A DNA stretch of 64,000 nt, taken from NCBI GenBank assembly GCA_016716235.1, contig JADJWS010000003.1:186001-250000 (forward strand). Reading direction: 5' to 3'. The notes beneath the pieces were generated by a model. The model saw nothing but the letters and a program-made list of their open reading frames with translations, had not been told where the DNA came from and searched no databases. Made by a program: the position numbers and the translations under genes. This document shows positions 43,633-51,220 of this stretch, one piece after another (position 1 is the first letter of the stretch; every line of letters begins with the position of its first letter). This DNA is from Candidatus Defluviilinea gracilis (GTDB lineage Bacteria; Chloroflexota; Anaerolineae; Anaerolineales; Villigracilaceae).

Positions 43633-44430
43633 TTATACACGCATCAACTTCAGGACTTTCGATTTGAGCGCGCCATTGACGGCGATTCCCTCCCCGTGAG
43701 TGTGACCCTCTTTGCCGCTCCATGAGCCGAACCAGCCCCCCGCCTCGCGGAAGATGGGCGGCATGGGCGCCACATCCCAAATTTTGATGGACGGGTCGAG
43801 CATGACTTCGGCGCGGCCCGTGGCGACCATGTGATAGCCGTACGCGTCGGACCAGCCGCGCCCGTAGAAACATTCTTTGTGCATGTTCTCGAACACGTCG
43901 AGTCGCTTCTTCGTGCGGAAGCCCGACCAACTCGTATACGTGAACACCGCCTCTTTCAAATTTTTCACTTCTGAGACGCGCGCGCGTTTGCCGTTCCACC
44001 ACGCGCCAAGACCGTCTGCCGCGTAGAGGATCTCATCCAATGCGGGGAAGCACACCACGCCGACACGCGAGACGCCTTCGATTTCCAATGCGATCAACAC
44101 AGAGTAAAACGGCACACCCTTCATAAAGGATTTTGTGCCGTCAATGGGGTCAACGATCCAGCGGAAGGGATTCTTTCCCTCACCCCTAACCCCTCTCCCA
44201 GTGGGAGAGGGGGATTCTTCGCCAAATTCTTCTCCCACAATTGCGTGACTCGGGTACGCCTTCCCGATCTCGCCGCGGATGAATTGCTCGGTAGCGCGAT
44301 CCGCCGCAGTGACGGGGGATTCGTCCTTTTTCTGGTCGTATCGAATGCCTTTGTTGTAATAACTGAGCGTGATCCGCCCGGCGCGGTAGGCAAGTTGGCG
44401 GGCAAAGCTGAGGTAGGAATCTAGTTTCAT
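43633..44430 (-). CDS. hisN: inositol monophosphatase-family phosphatase (HisN-like) with repeat-derived insert
   Basis: A 265-residue Mg-dependent phosphatase; GEEFG, WIVDPIDGTKSF and WDVAP are the metal-binding motifs. IMPase-family enzymes of this type include histidinol-phosphatase HisN. Residues about 72-86 (ESPSPTGRGVRGEGK) are not part of the family; they are the translation of a CCCTCACCCC/GGGAGAGGGG repeat (44177-44213). The insert falls between two motifs, in a loop, and keeps the frame. Confidence 0.87.
   Translation of the reverse strand: MKLDSYLSFARQLAYRAGRITLSYYNKGIRYDQKKDESPVTAADRATEQFIRGEIGKAYPSHAIVGEEFGEESPSPTGRGVRGEGKNPFRWIVDPIDGTKSFMKGVPFYSVLIALEIEGVSRVGVVCFPALDEILYAADGLGAWWNGKRARVSEVKNLKEAVFTYTSWSGFRTKKRLDVFENMHKECFYGRGWSDAYGYHMVATGRAEVMLDPSIKIWDVAPMPPIFREAGGWFGSWSGKEGHTHGEGIAVNGALKSKVLKLMRV
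44177..44213. repeat. CCCTCACCCC palindromic repeat inside hisN
   Basis: CCCTCTCCCAGTGGGAGAGGGG stem preceded by CCCTCACCCCTAA; coding in frame. This kind of repeat is usually intergenic. Confidence 0.85.
44348..44400. repeat. 53-bp direct repeat, copy in hisN
   Basis: Identical over 53 bases to 46202-46254. Encodes residues around RQLAYRAGRITLSYYNKG of hisN. Confidence 0.95.
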
Positions 44431-44432
44431 TG

Positions 44433-44825
44433 TTATGGTATGTAAATCCGTCCGATGCCGAGGTAATTTTCTATATTCAAAACAATTTCGACCAGCCGCT
44501 CAGCGCATTGCTCGCGATAGGCGCGTTCTTCCATGCGGCTGACCATACCAATGGTAACAACAGGCAAGGAGGATGGCGTGTTTTCGTTTCGAATGGTTTG
44601 CTCCAGCGAATCTTCGCCTTCGCTATTTCGATTCCCAGTCAGGAGAATAAGATGTTTCTCCTGCGCAAACCGCCACACAGAACGATCGCTACTATTGATC
44701 GGAAGCCCCACATCACGAAACGTAAGCATGGGAATTTCCAACAACTTGAGCCAGCCTTCGCCGCCCATGGTCGCCCAAAGCAAAATGCCCTGCTTTTTCA
44801 AATGATGATCGAGAAGAACTTTCAA
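44433..44825 (-). CDS. PIN-like (DUF5615-type) protein, probable toxin partner
   Basis: A 130-residue protein; the start is TTG at 44825 overlapping the upstream stop (TTGA). VLLDHHLKKQG, FRDVGLP and LILLTGNRN sit where PIN-like/Mut7-C nucleases of the DUF5615 type have their acidic residues; the LLTGNRN block replaces the usual LLTRDKD. A nuclease function is inferred. Pairs with the gene at 44822-45316. Confidence 0.6.
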   Translation of the reverse strand: MKVLLDHHLKKQGILLWATMGGEGWLKLLEIPMLTFRDVGLPINSSDRSVWRFAQEKHLILLTGNRNSEGEDSLEQTIRNENTPSSLPVVTIGMVSRMEERAYREQCAERLVEIVLNIENYLGIGRIYIP

Positions 44826-45316
44826 GGCTTACGATCCGCGTGATATTGTTCCCGCCACTCTTGCAATTTCAAAAGTACGGCATCTCGCTGAACGTACAAC
44901 TTTTCCAGTTGTTCCTGATTTTTCTCTTCCCAATATTTTCGATTTTCATCCGCGGCTTTCAGGACAGACCGGTATTCTTTTTCTACTTCCTCTTTATGCA
45001 GGTGAATATAATCAAGGATATCGAGCATCTCCTCATCCGTGAGTTCGTACAAATCGCGGACATTTTTCAGAGAGTTGCCCTCCCTGATCTCATCCATGAG
45101 GGCATACAGGGTAAGACGCGAATCTTTAATGGTCAAACCCGCCGCTGTCCGAGTTATTGTTTGGTTTTCACGCGGAAGAGGTCCGTCTGTATCAAGAAGG
45201 GCATTGACCAGTTTCTGCGAACGCAGAACTGCCAATTCACTTTGTAGCCGCCTGATCTGCTCTTCCAACAGGGAGATACGCTCGTTGATCTGAGTTTGGG
45301 TAAGTTGTTGCTCCAT
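44822..45316 (-). CDS. coiled-coil plus DUF433-like antitoxin candidate
   Basis: About 164 residues from ATG 45316 (GTG 45337 is possible). An N-terminal coiled coil (INERISLLEEQIRRLQSELAVLRSQ) is followed by a DUF433-like module (SRLTLYALMDEIREGNSLKNVRDLYELTDEEMLDILDYI) and a second charged helix. Its 4-base overlap with the PIN-like gene repeats the layout of the DUF433/DUF5615 pair at 22.7-23.3 kb. Confidence 0.65.
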   Translation of the reverse strand: MEQQLTQTQINERISLLEEQIRRLQSELAVLRSQKLVNALLDTDGPLPRENQTITRTAAGLTIKDSRLTLYALMDEIREGNSLKNVRDLYELTDEEMLDILDYIHLHKEEVEKEYRSVLKAADENRKYWEEKNQEQLEKLYVQRDAVLLKLQEWREQYHADRKP

Positions 45317-45428
45317 GGAACACTCTCGCTTTTTCACTTCCCATTTTATCAGAACGCAATTTACAGAGGCATGGTCTATTCATTGCAGTAAGCAACCTGA
45401 TAGACGGCATTAAGTCGAGAATCGAGTT

Positions 45429-46190
45429 TCACTCCGTCATTTTCAGCCAGCCGAAGATCATCCATGGCGAGACGGCAAAGATGCCCGCCAGCGCGGCGCC
45501 GCCCAAGCCGCCGGATAACGCGCCCATGATACTTCCCAGCGCGGTGATGCTGAAGAGGATCACGGTCATCTTATCGAATTGCGGATCGGAGCGGTCGGCT
45601 AGGAGCGGCTTGCCAAGCCAGATGAACACGATAAATGCCACAAACGTGGTGAGCCACCAGCCGAAGAAGTTTTGCAAAGGGATTCCGAAATACGGTCCAT
45701 TCACATCCCAAACCCAGTGACCGACTTTTACCATGACCGGGTCCATGACCACATCCCAGGCGGTCATGACAATCGCTCCTATCGCCGCCACCCGGGCTGG
45801 GCGGGCGTTCGCATTGTCCGGGATAATCCAATCCGCAACAACAAAGGACGGATACATCATCATGAACCATGCAATCGGGATGATCAGCGGCACCAAGCCC
45901 AGGAACAGAGAGCCAAGTTTTTCCGTGTAGTGATAGGGACCGTAGATCAGACCCGTCAGCACACCCACACTCTCGAACGTGAGGCTAACCACAAACGCGG
46001 AGCCGAAAAGCCAAAGCGCGCGAGCCCACTTCATACGAGTCGCCGCGTGGAGCAAGGCGATCAAAAAACCCAATAATGTTGACAAGGGGAAAAGGTAAAA
46101 GGGAAATTTTATACCGGCAGTTGACAGATATTGAAGCCCCACTGTCAACAAGACGTAGATTGCCAACATAATCGGGAGTGATTTTCGCAT
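45429..46190 (-). CDS. cruF: carotenoid biosynthesis protein, CruF/DUF422 family
   Basis: About 253 residues with seven or eight hydrophobic helices. Conserved blocks: LTFESVGVLTGLIYGPYHYTEKLG, ADWIIP, AWDVVMDPVMVKVGHWVWDVNGPYFGIPLQNFFGWWL. CruF-type enzymes hydrate the psi-end of carotenoids (C-1',2' hydratase). The ATG at 46190 uses AAAGGA supplied by the truncated hisN upstream. No other carotenoid gene is in the window, so substrate is inferred. Confidence 0.87.
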   Translation of the reverse strand: MRKSLPIMLAIYVLLTVGLQYLSTAGIKFPFYLFPLSTLLGFLIALLHAATRMKWARALWLFGSAFVVSLTFESVGVLTGLIYGPYHYTEKLGSLFLGLVPLIIPIAWFMMMYPSFVVADWIIPDNANARPARVAAIGAIVMTAWDVVMDPVMVKVGHWVWDVNGPYFGIPLQNFFGWWLTTFVAFIVFIWLGKPLLADRSDPQFDKMTVILFSITALGSIMGALSGGLGGAALAGIFAVSPWMIFGWLKMTE

Positions 46191-46191
46191 T

Positions 46192-46284
46192 CTATAGTTG
46201 TCCTTTGTTGTAATAACTGAGCGTGATCCGCCCGGCGCGGTAGGCAAGTTGGCGTGCGAAGTTGAGGTAGGGTTGGATGTTCAT
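46192..46284 (-). pseudogene. truncated hisN fragment, 30 codons
   Basis: Reads MNIQPYLNFARQLAYRAGRI then TLSYYNKGQL and stop. The first 28 residues match the start of the full hisN at 44430 with 5 differences, and 53 bases are identical. Its start overlaps the antitoxin stop by ATGA and its end lies 1 base from the cruF ATG. Confidence 0.88.
46202..46254. repeat. 53-bp direct repeat, copy in hisN remnant
   Basis: Identical to 44348-44400; the two copies flank cruF and the PIN-like pair. Confidence 0.95.
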
Positions 46285-46514
46285 TTCAAGTAGTTGGAAA
46301 AATCATCTAGTGGCGCATCGAAATCATCCGTCATCTTTATCATACCCTTCGCACTTCCAGCTTTGCGAGAGCGAAACACAGGATTCAGTGGAATTAATCG
46401 CACCACCGCCTTCCCATCACACTCAATAAACACAGGCTCGTCGCGCAAGGCGGCGTCAATAAAGCCCCATAGATTCTGAGGAAGTTCGCTTTGCTTAATA
46501 TGGTGAATTTTCAT
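46281..46514 (-). CDS. antitoxin-like protein, orphan
   Basis: A 77-residue protein. LWGFIDAALRDEPVFIECDGKAVVRLIP and the tail AGSAKGMIKMTDDFDAPLDDF match the Phd/VapB/DUF2281-type antitoxins usually followed by a VapC PIN toxin. Here a hisN fragment follows instead. ATGA overlap with mrr upstream. Confidence 0.8.
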   Translation of the reverse strand: MKIHHIKQSELPQNLWGFIDAALRDEPVFIECDGKAVVRLIPLNPVFRSRKAGSAKGMIKMTDDFDAPLDDFSNYLK

Positions 46515-47377
46515 TGTTTTCTAAATTCATCAAAGAATTGAGAATCAATATCGTAAGCCTTCCTAGGCTTTAAACCAAGTTCCAACTCTTCAAACATGTC
46601 CAATAATTTTTCTCCATCGACTAATTCTATTGGGGGAACACCATCTCGGACAGCCTCCTTCCGTGCATCGGCAGTGAACGAGCCAGTGGTAAGAATTATG
46701 CCCTTATCTGCTCGTCCCTGCATCGCACCGCGAAAGTCGCGAACTTGAGAAGGAGAAACCGAACCAGAGTAGCGTTTACATTGAAATAAGACCTTGAAAC
46801 TTACAAATGGATTTACCTGCAATACACCGATCCCATCAAGTCCGCCATCGCCACTTTTTCCAGTAATTTGTACTTTCTCAAACCCAGATTCTCTGAGTAA
46901 TCTTTGGCAGAGTCGCTCAAACCCTTCAGCAGGCATTTCCAATAAGATAGTCTGCAGCGCAGACCTGTGATCAAGATCTTCCAACGAAACAATTTCATCC
47001 TCGATGACTTTTTCGGCTTTAGATCTTTTTCTATCGGTGACAAACGGTTTATGGATAAGGTTAAAAAGCTCCAACGCTTGTTCTGCTGAAAGAGATGTAG
47101 TTCTGCCTTTTTCTGAGAGACTCCAAACGCCACGCGTTGAGGAGTCAATTAATCCCGCCTTTACAAGATAAAACCTTGCCCAATTCACTTTATTACTGAA
47201 TCGGGACTGACCGCTGGGAATTTGCTCATTTCTTTCGCTTTCGCTTAATCCCAATTGTTCGGCAATGGCCTCCTCAACTTCTTCTGGACGACCCGACCCC
47301 CCTAACTTAGTTAATGCATCGATGACGGGCTGAAAATAACGAACAAATTGAGGTCCCTTTTGTTGACTTGAACTCAT
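46511..47377 (-). CDS. mrr: Mrr-type restriction endonuclease
   Basis: A 288-residue protein. The N-terminal Mrr winged-helix domain (about 10-90) is followed by Mrr_cat: FERLCQRLLRESGFEKVQITGKSGDGGLDGIGV and FQCKRYSG, the D-(Q/E)xK nuclease core. Type IV enzymes of this kind cut modified DNA. Base composition is AT-richer than cca, suggesting acquisition, yet it overlaps cca by ATGA. Confidence 0.9.
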   Translation of the reverse strand: MSSSQQKGPQFVRYFQPVIDALTKLGGSGRPEEVEEAIAEQLGLSESERNEQIPSGQSRFSNKVNWARFYLVKAGLIDSSTRGVWSLSEKGRTTSLSAEQALELFNLIHKPFVTDRKRSKAEKVIEDEIVSLEDLDHRSALQTILLEMPAEGFERLCQRLLRESGFEKVQITGKSGDGGLDGIGVLQVNPFVSFKVLFQCKRYSGSVSPSQVRDFRGAMQGRADKGIILTTGSFTADARKEAVRDGVPPIELVDGEKLLDMFEELELGLKPRKAYDIDSQFFDEFRKQ

Positions 47378-48669
47378 GACACACCTCCTTGTTTCAATTC
47401 ATAATTAACTAATTTCATCTCTTCTTCCTCACTCTTCACCTCCCCATCCAACCACGCGGCGCGGAGGTGACGGAGGATCTCCCCAAAGCGCGGACCGGGT
47501 TCGAGTCCGCGGGCTTTGAGGTCGTCGCCGGTGGTAACGGGTTTGACGTGTTGCCATTTTGAGAGGTAATCACTCAAAGCGCTTTCCCTGCTCACGAGGT
47601 AGACAGCAAAGATCGAAAGAGAGGGCAGATCGTCGAGATGAAATGTCCATTGGCTGGGTTTCCAGTTTTTGAAGGAGGGTAAATCTGATTTCAACGCAGA
47701 GGCGGTAATAGCTGTATTGGTGAGTAAAACGGGAAAAGCAAGTCGTTCGGCAACATCCTCAATTTCCGCTAGAGATGAATTCATAAGCCACAAAACCCAG
47801 CAGAGGGTTTGTTTAAATGAGAGCATATCGGGAACTGCAAATTCGCCATAGGTTGGGGATGGTTCTTCGGGAGGAAGTAACTTGTAACTCGTAACTTGTA
47901 ACTGAGGATGGACTGCTCTGAATATATCCACGTCAAAAAGTTGTTTGAGTATCGCGGAGGGATTTGGCTCTTCGAAGATCAAATCAATCTCATGGCGCAG
48001 ACGTTCGCCGCTCAAGCCTGATAAAACTTTGCGCGAGTCGTCGTTGATGAGTTTCAACGTCTCAGGCTCAATTGTGAAGCCATATCTTTCAGCGTAACGT
48101 ACAGCGCGGAAGATGCGCGTGGGGTCGTCGAGAAAGGAGTTGGGATGCAGGACGCGGATCAATTTCTGTTCAAGGTCGACTTGTCCGTGCAAGGGATCGT
48201 ACAACTCGCCGAAGTGGTCGCTGTCCACGCGGATTGCCATGGCGTTGATGGTGAAGTCGCGGCGGCGGAGGTCATCGTCCAAGGAGGATTTGGTGACGGT
48301 GGGGAGTGCGCCGGGGTGAGGGTAGGTTTCGCGGCGGGTTGAAATCAAATCTAGAGATTGGAGATTAGACGCTTCGACAAGCTCAGCGCGGCGGACTGGT
48401 GATTGGAGATGCCACGTGGCGGTGAAGAATTTTTCGTGTGTGGTGAGGTCGCCGCCGTATTTTTTGACCAACGTGCGGGCGAGTTTGATCGCGTCGCCTT
48501 CGAGGGTGAGATCAAGGTCCACGATGGGGCGAGACAGCATCAAGTCGCGGACTGAACCGCCGACGAGGTGGATGGGGAATCCCAACGCGGAGGATTCGTC
48601 CGCGATGCGGTGAATCAAATCCAAGAGCGAGGAGTCCAATGATCGTTTGAGGAGGTCGACGAGATTCAC
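47374..48669 (-). CDS. cca: CCA tRNA nucleotidyltransferase/poly(A) polymerase family
   Basis: About 431 residues from GTG at 48669, which lies 6 nt after TACAAT. HLVGGSVRDLML, DLDLTLEGDA (metal Asp) and RRRDFTINAMA are the class II nucleotidyltransferase motifs; LNDDSRKVLSGLSGERLRHE follows. Two stretches are repeat-derived: residues about 89-107 (AELVEASNLQSL region) and QLQVTSYKLLPPE near 47876-47905. HD domain absent. Confidence 0.92.
   Translation of the reverse strand: MNLVDLLKRSLDSSLLDLIHRIADESSALGFPIHLVGGSVRDLMLSRPIVDLDLTLEGDAIKLARTLVKKYGGDLTTHEKFFTATWHLQSPVRRAELVEASNLQSLDLISTRRETYPHPGALPTVTKSSLDDDLRRRDFTINAMAIRVDSDHFGELYDPLHGQVDLEQKLIRVLHPNSFLDDPTRIFRAVRYAERYGFTIEPETLKLINDDSRKVLSGLSGERLRHEIDLIFEEPNPSAILKQLFDVDIFRAVHPQLQVTSYKLLPPEEPSPTYGEFAVPDMLSFKQTLCWVLWLMNSSLAEIEDVAERLAFPVLLTNTAITASALKSDLPSFKNWKPSQWTFHLDDLPSLSIFAVYLVSRESALSDYLSKWQHVKPVTTGDDLKARGLEPGPRFGEILRHLRAAWLDGEVKSEEEEMKLVNYELKQGGVS
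47876..47905. repeat. GTAACTTGTAACTC repeat inside cca
   Basis: GTAACTTGTAACTCGTAACT, the same words that fill the spacer at 51097-51170, here translated as QVTSYKL. Confidence 0.8.
48349..48405. repeat. CTTCGACAAGCTCAGC repeat inside cca
   Basis: GCTTCGACAAGCTCAGCG with flanking GAGATTGGAGATTAG and GTGATTGGAGATG words, coding in frame within cca between family blocks FFTATWHL and DLISTRRETYPHPGALP. Confidence 0.8.
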
Positions 48670-48675
48670 GTTCGT

Positions 48676-48681
48676 ATTGTA
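48676..48681 (-). promoter_or_regulatory. -10 box TACAAT, leaderless GTG start of cca
   Basis: Minus strand TACAAT, 6 nt (ACGAAC), GTG. A GTCCCGC/GCGGGAC dyad at 48693-48713 lies between this and the divergent promoter. Confidence 0.6.
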
Positions 48682-48721
48682 GCAGAGAAAATCGTCCCGC
48701 AAAATCAGCGGGACTATGGTG

Positions 48722-48843
48722 TATAATCGCCGCATGTTATTGAACCCGTTGCCGCGACCGATGATTTGTCAAACCGCCTCGTCTGGATAAGGTTCAGTTC
48801 AACGTGTCTCGTGAACGGCTCCCGACTTGGCGAGCCGTTTTTA
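48722..48843 (+). ncRNA. possible small transcript with own promoter and terminator
   Basis: TATAAT at 48722-48727, predicted start near 48734, and a strong terminator (AACGGCTC / GAGCCGTT, then T5) at 48814-48843: a transcript of about 110 nt. TTGAACC near 48741 can pair with GGTTCAG near 48791, enclosing the rest. An 18-codon frame starts at ATG 48734. It does not match tRNA, 4.5S or a riboswitch that I know. Confidence 0.45.
48814..48843 (+). terminator. rho-independent terminator
   Basis: AACGGCTC - 10 nt - GAGCCGTT followed by TTTTT. No gene ends just before it. Confidence 0.85.
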
Positions 48844-48857
48844 TTTTGAAAATTCTT

Positions 48858-48920
48858 GCCACGGATTACACGGATTTTCACGAATTATTAAAATCAGTGC
48901 GAATCCGTGAAATCTGTGGC
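48858..48920. repeat. CCACGGATT dyad repeat
   Basis: GCCACGGATTACACGGATTT faces GAATCCGTGAAATCTGTGGC; words repeat each 10-11 nt. A degenerate relative lies at about 63190-63245. Confidence 0.75.
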
Positions 48921-48930
48921 TGAGGTTGAA

Positions 48931-49473
48931 ATGAATATCTCTGTTTTTGGCGGCGCACAGCCGAAACCTGACTCTCCTGAATATGAAGAAGCCCGTTTGT
49001 TAGGCGGACTTCTCGCTCAGCGTGGACACACCGTGTTGACCGGCGGCTACATCGGCGTGATGGAAGCCGTCTCGCGCGGCGCGTCGGAAGCGGGCGGACA
49101 TGTGATCGGCGTGACGTGCGAGGACATCGAGGCGTGGCGCAAGGTGAAAGCCAACGCGTGGGTGAAAGAGGAAAGAAGAAAGAAAACGTTGCTTGATCGT
49201 ATGCTCGCCATCATCGAAGGATGTGACGCGGCAATTGCGATGCCCGGCGGGCTTGGCACGCTGGCGGAAATATCTGTGATGTGGAATTTGATGGTCGTGG
49301 AGTCTTTGCCCCGGAGGCCGTTGATACTGGTCGGGAGCGGCTGGCAGTCCACGCTCGATCAGTTTTTCAATTCGTTTGAGTTTTACATGCCCATGCGCCA
49401 ACGCGATGATTTGTTGTTCGCGGAGGATGCACGGAAAGCAGTTCATAGTTTAGATAGTTTGTTAGTAGGATAG
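48931..49473 (+). CDS. LOG-family protein (TIGR00725-like)
   Basis: 180 residues from the ATG at 48931. ISVFGGAQPKPDSPEYEEA, TGGYIGVMEAVSRGASEAGG and the PGGLGTLAE motif place it in the LOG/Rossmann family, often annotated as lysine decarboxylase but in studied cases hydrolysing nucleoside monophosphates (cytokinin-type phosphoribohydrolase). Substrate unknown. Confidence 0.9.
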   Translation: MNISVFGGAQPKPDSPEYEEARLLGGLLAQRGHTVLTGGYIGVMEAVSRGASEAGGHVIGVTCEDIEAWRKVKANAWVKEERRKKTLLDRMLAIIEGCDAAIAMPGGLGTLAEISVMWNLMVVESLPRRPLILVGSGWQSTLDQFFNSFEFYMPMRQRDDLLFAEDARKAVHSLDSLLVG

Positions 49474-49477
49474 TTCG

Positions 49478-49534
49478 GTGGTCGAGTAGTCCTGAGCGGA
49501 GCGATAGCGAAGACGAAGGACGTATCGAGACCAC
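49478..49534. repeat. GTGGTCGAGTAG/CGTATCGAGACCAC repeat (copy 2)
   Basis: Intergenic copy of the element found inside the glmS ribozyme at 19725-19769. Confidence 0.8.
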
Positions 49535-49579
49535 CACGCCGTAAAGCAACTCATGTTGCAAAATTACATTTGAACACCT

Positions 49580-49624
49580 GTGGTCTCGATACGGGCGAGA
49601 AAAACACTCGCCCTACTCGACCAC
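49580..49624. repeat. GTGGTCGAGTAG repeat, inverted (copy 3)
   Basis: GTGGTCTCGATACGGGCGAG ... CTCGCCCTACTCGACCAC, with an inner GGGCGAG/CTCGCCC stem. Opposite orientation to copy 2. Confidence 0.8.
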
Positions 49625-49649
49625 CGAGGTAAACATAAAAGAGGACAAA

Positions 49650-51089
49650 ATGGCTGAAGATAAACTACCCACCCGCGCGGAAGACTTTTCGGAATGGTAC
49701 AACCAACTCGTTGTAAAGTCTGACCTTGCAGATTATTCTCCCGTGCGCGGATGTATGGTCGTCAAACCCTACGGCTGGGCGCTGTGGGAGAACATCACAT
49801 CCTGGCTTGATGGCGAATTCAAAAAGACGGGTCACGTCAACGCGGCATTCCCCACGTTGATTCCGCTGTCGTTCTTTGAAAAAGAAAAAGAACACGTGGA
49901 AGGATTCTCGCCTCAACTCGCGGTCGTCACGCACGGCGGCGGCGAAGAATTGGAAGAGAAACTGGTCGTGCGCCCCACGTCCGAGACCATCATCGGATAC
50001 ATGTATTCGAAATGGGTCAAATCGTGGCGCGACCTGCCCATCTTGATCGTGCAGTGGGGTTCGGTGATGCGCTGGGAAATTCGCACGAAACTTTTCCTGC
50101 GCACGGCAGAATTCTATTGGCATGAAGGTCACACCGCGCACGCGGACGCGGACGAAGCGCTGGAAGAGATGTATCGCATCCTCGACATCTACGAGAAGTT
50201 CTGTCTCGAGGAAGCCGCGATCCCCGTGTTCAAAGGTCCCAAGAGCGAATCGGAACGTTTCCCCGGCGCGCAGATCACCACATCCATCGAAGCGATGATG
50301 TGGGACAAACGCGCGTTGCAGTCTGGCACGTCGCATTATTTCGGCACGAACTTCGCAAAGGCGTTCGACATCAAATTCCTCGACAAGGGCAACGAACTCC
50401 AATTTGCCGAAACAACTTCATGGGCGATCTCGAGCCGCATCATCGGCGCGATGATCATGGTGCACGGCGACGATCAAGGTCTCGTCCTGCCTCCCCGCCT
50501 CGCGCCCATCCAAGCCGTTGTCGTTCCCATTTTCAAGAACGACGCCGAGAAAACCAAAGTGATGGAAGTCGCCGACCGCGTCTTCACCGAACTCAAAGCC
50601 GCTGGCATCCGCATCAAAATGGACGACCGCGACAACGTCAGCAGTGGATTCAAGTTCAACGATTGGGAGATGCGCGGCGTCCCCGTCCGCGTGGAGATCG
50701 GTCCCAAGGATGTGGAAAAAGGATCCGTCGCGCTTGCCCGTCGCGACAAGCCCGGCAGGGATGGCAAGACCTTCGTCTCGCAAACGGGTCTTTCCTCGAC
50801 GGTCATCCTGCTTCTCAGTGAGATACAGGATTCGCTCCTCAAGCGCGCCACGGAGTATCGCGATGCGAACATCCACGAGCCCAAGGATTACGAAGACCTC
50901 AAACGCATCGTCGCCGACGGATGGGCATTCGCCTACTGGTGCGAGTCGCTGGAATGCGAGGCGAAAGTGAAAGAGGAAGCCAAAGCTACCACGCGCAACA
51001 TCCCCATGAACCAACCTGATTCAGAAGGGACGTGTATCGTCTGCGGCAAGCCTTCCAAGAGGAAAGTGTATTTCGCACGCGCATATTAG
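49650..51089 (+). CDS. proS: prolyl-tRNA synthetase, archaeal/eukaryotic-type
   Basis: 479 residues, lacking the bacterial INS editing domain. Motif 2 region RWEIRTKLFLRTAEFYWHEGHTAH and motif 3 at VMVHGDDQGLVLPP-like MVHGDDQGLVLPPRLAP are clear. The C-terminal zinc domain has CESLEC and CIVCGKPSKRK and ends in Tyr (FARAY), as in the ProRS type shared by archaea, eukaryotes and some bacteria such as Thermus. Without the editing domain, mischarged Ala-tRNA(Pro) would need a free-standing editor. Confidence 0.95.
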   Translation: MAEDKLPTRAEDFSEWYNQLVVKSDLADYSPVRGCMVVKPYGWALWENITSWLDGEFKKTGHVNAAFPTLIPLSFFEKEKEHVEGFSPQLAVVTHGGGEELEEKLVVRPTSETIIGYMYSKWVKSWRDLPILIVQWGSVMRWEIRTKLFLRTAEFYWHEGHTAHADADEALEEMYRILDIYEKFCLEEAAIPVFKGPKSESERFPGAQITTSIEAMMWDKRALQSGTSHYFGTNFAKAFDIKFLDKGNELQFAETTSWAISSRIIGAMIMVHGDDQGLVLPPRLAPIQAVVVPIFKNDAEKTKVMEVADRVFTELKAAGIRIKMDDRDNVSSGFKFNDWEMRGVPVRVEIGPKDVEKGSVALARRDKPGRDGKTFVSQTGLSSTVILLLSEIQDSLLKRATEYRDANIHEPKDYEDLKRIVADGWAFAYWCESLECEAKVKEEAKATTRNIPMNQPDSEGTCIVCGKPSKRKVYFARAY

Positions 51090-51220
51090 TGTTTCAAGTT
51101 TCAAGTTCTGAGTTTCAAGTTACGAGTTACAAGTTACGAATCGCACAGGCGCAACCCGTAACTTGTAACTCGTATCCCAATCGTCAATCGCAAATCGTCA
51201 ATCGTAAATCGTAAATCGCC
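51090..51220. repeat. dense word-repeat spacer
   Basis: TTTCAAGTTTCAAGTTCTGAG, then AAGTTACGAGTTACAAGTTAC, its inverse GTAACTTGTAACTCGTA, then tandem ATCGTCAATCGCAAATCG words. No gene; a frame through it is a continuation of chance. Confidence 0.75.

Noticed and set aside
43632..43637. TATAAT before the DUF2726 gene as a leaderless promoter
   Set aside because: It overlaps the hisN stop codon and is 9 nt from the ATG, so it is weaker than the 6-7 nt cases; not listed as a promoter.
47490..47520. tRNA-like T-arm string GGGTTCGAGTCC
   Set aside because: It lies in the cca coding sequence (LEPGPRF) and has no acceptor, D or anticodon arms.
48722..48843. Assignment of the small transcript as 4.5S/SRP RNA, tRNA or tmRNA
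   Set aside because: The SRP domain IV loop and GGAAG motifs are absent, there is no cloverleaf, and it is too short for tmRNA.
51031..51214. 60-codon frame running from proS into the following spacer
   Set aside because: Its second half is translated low-complexity repeat and its first half overlaps proS in another frame.
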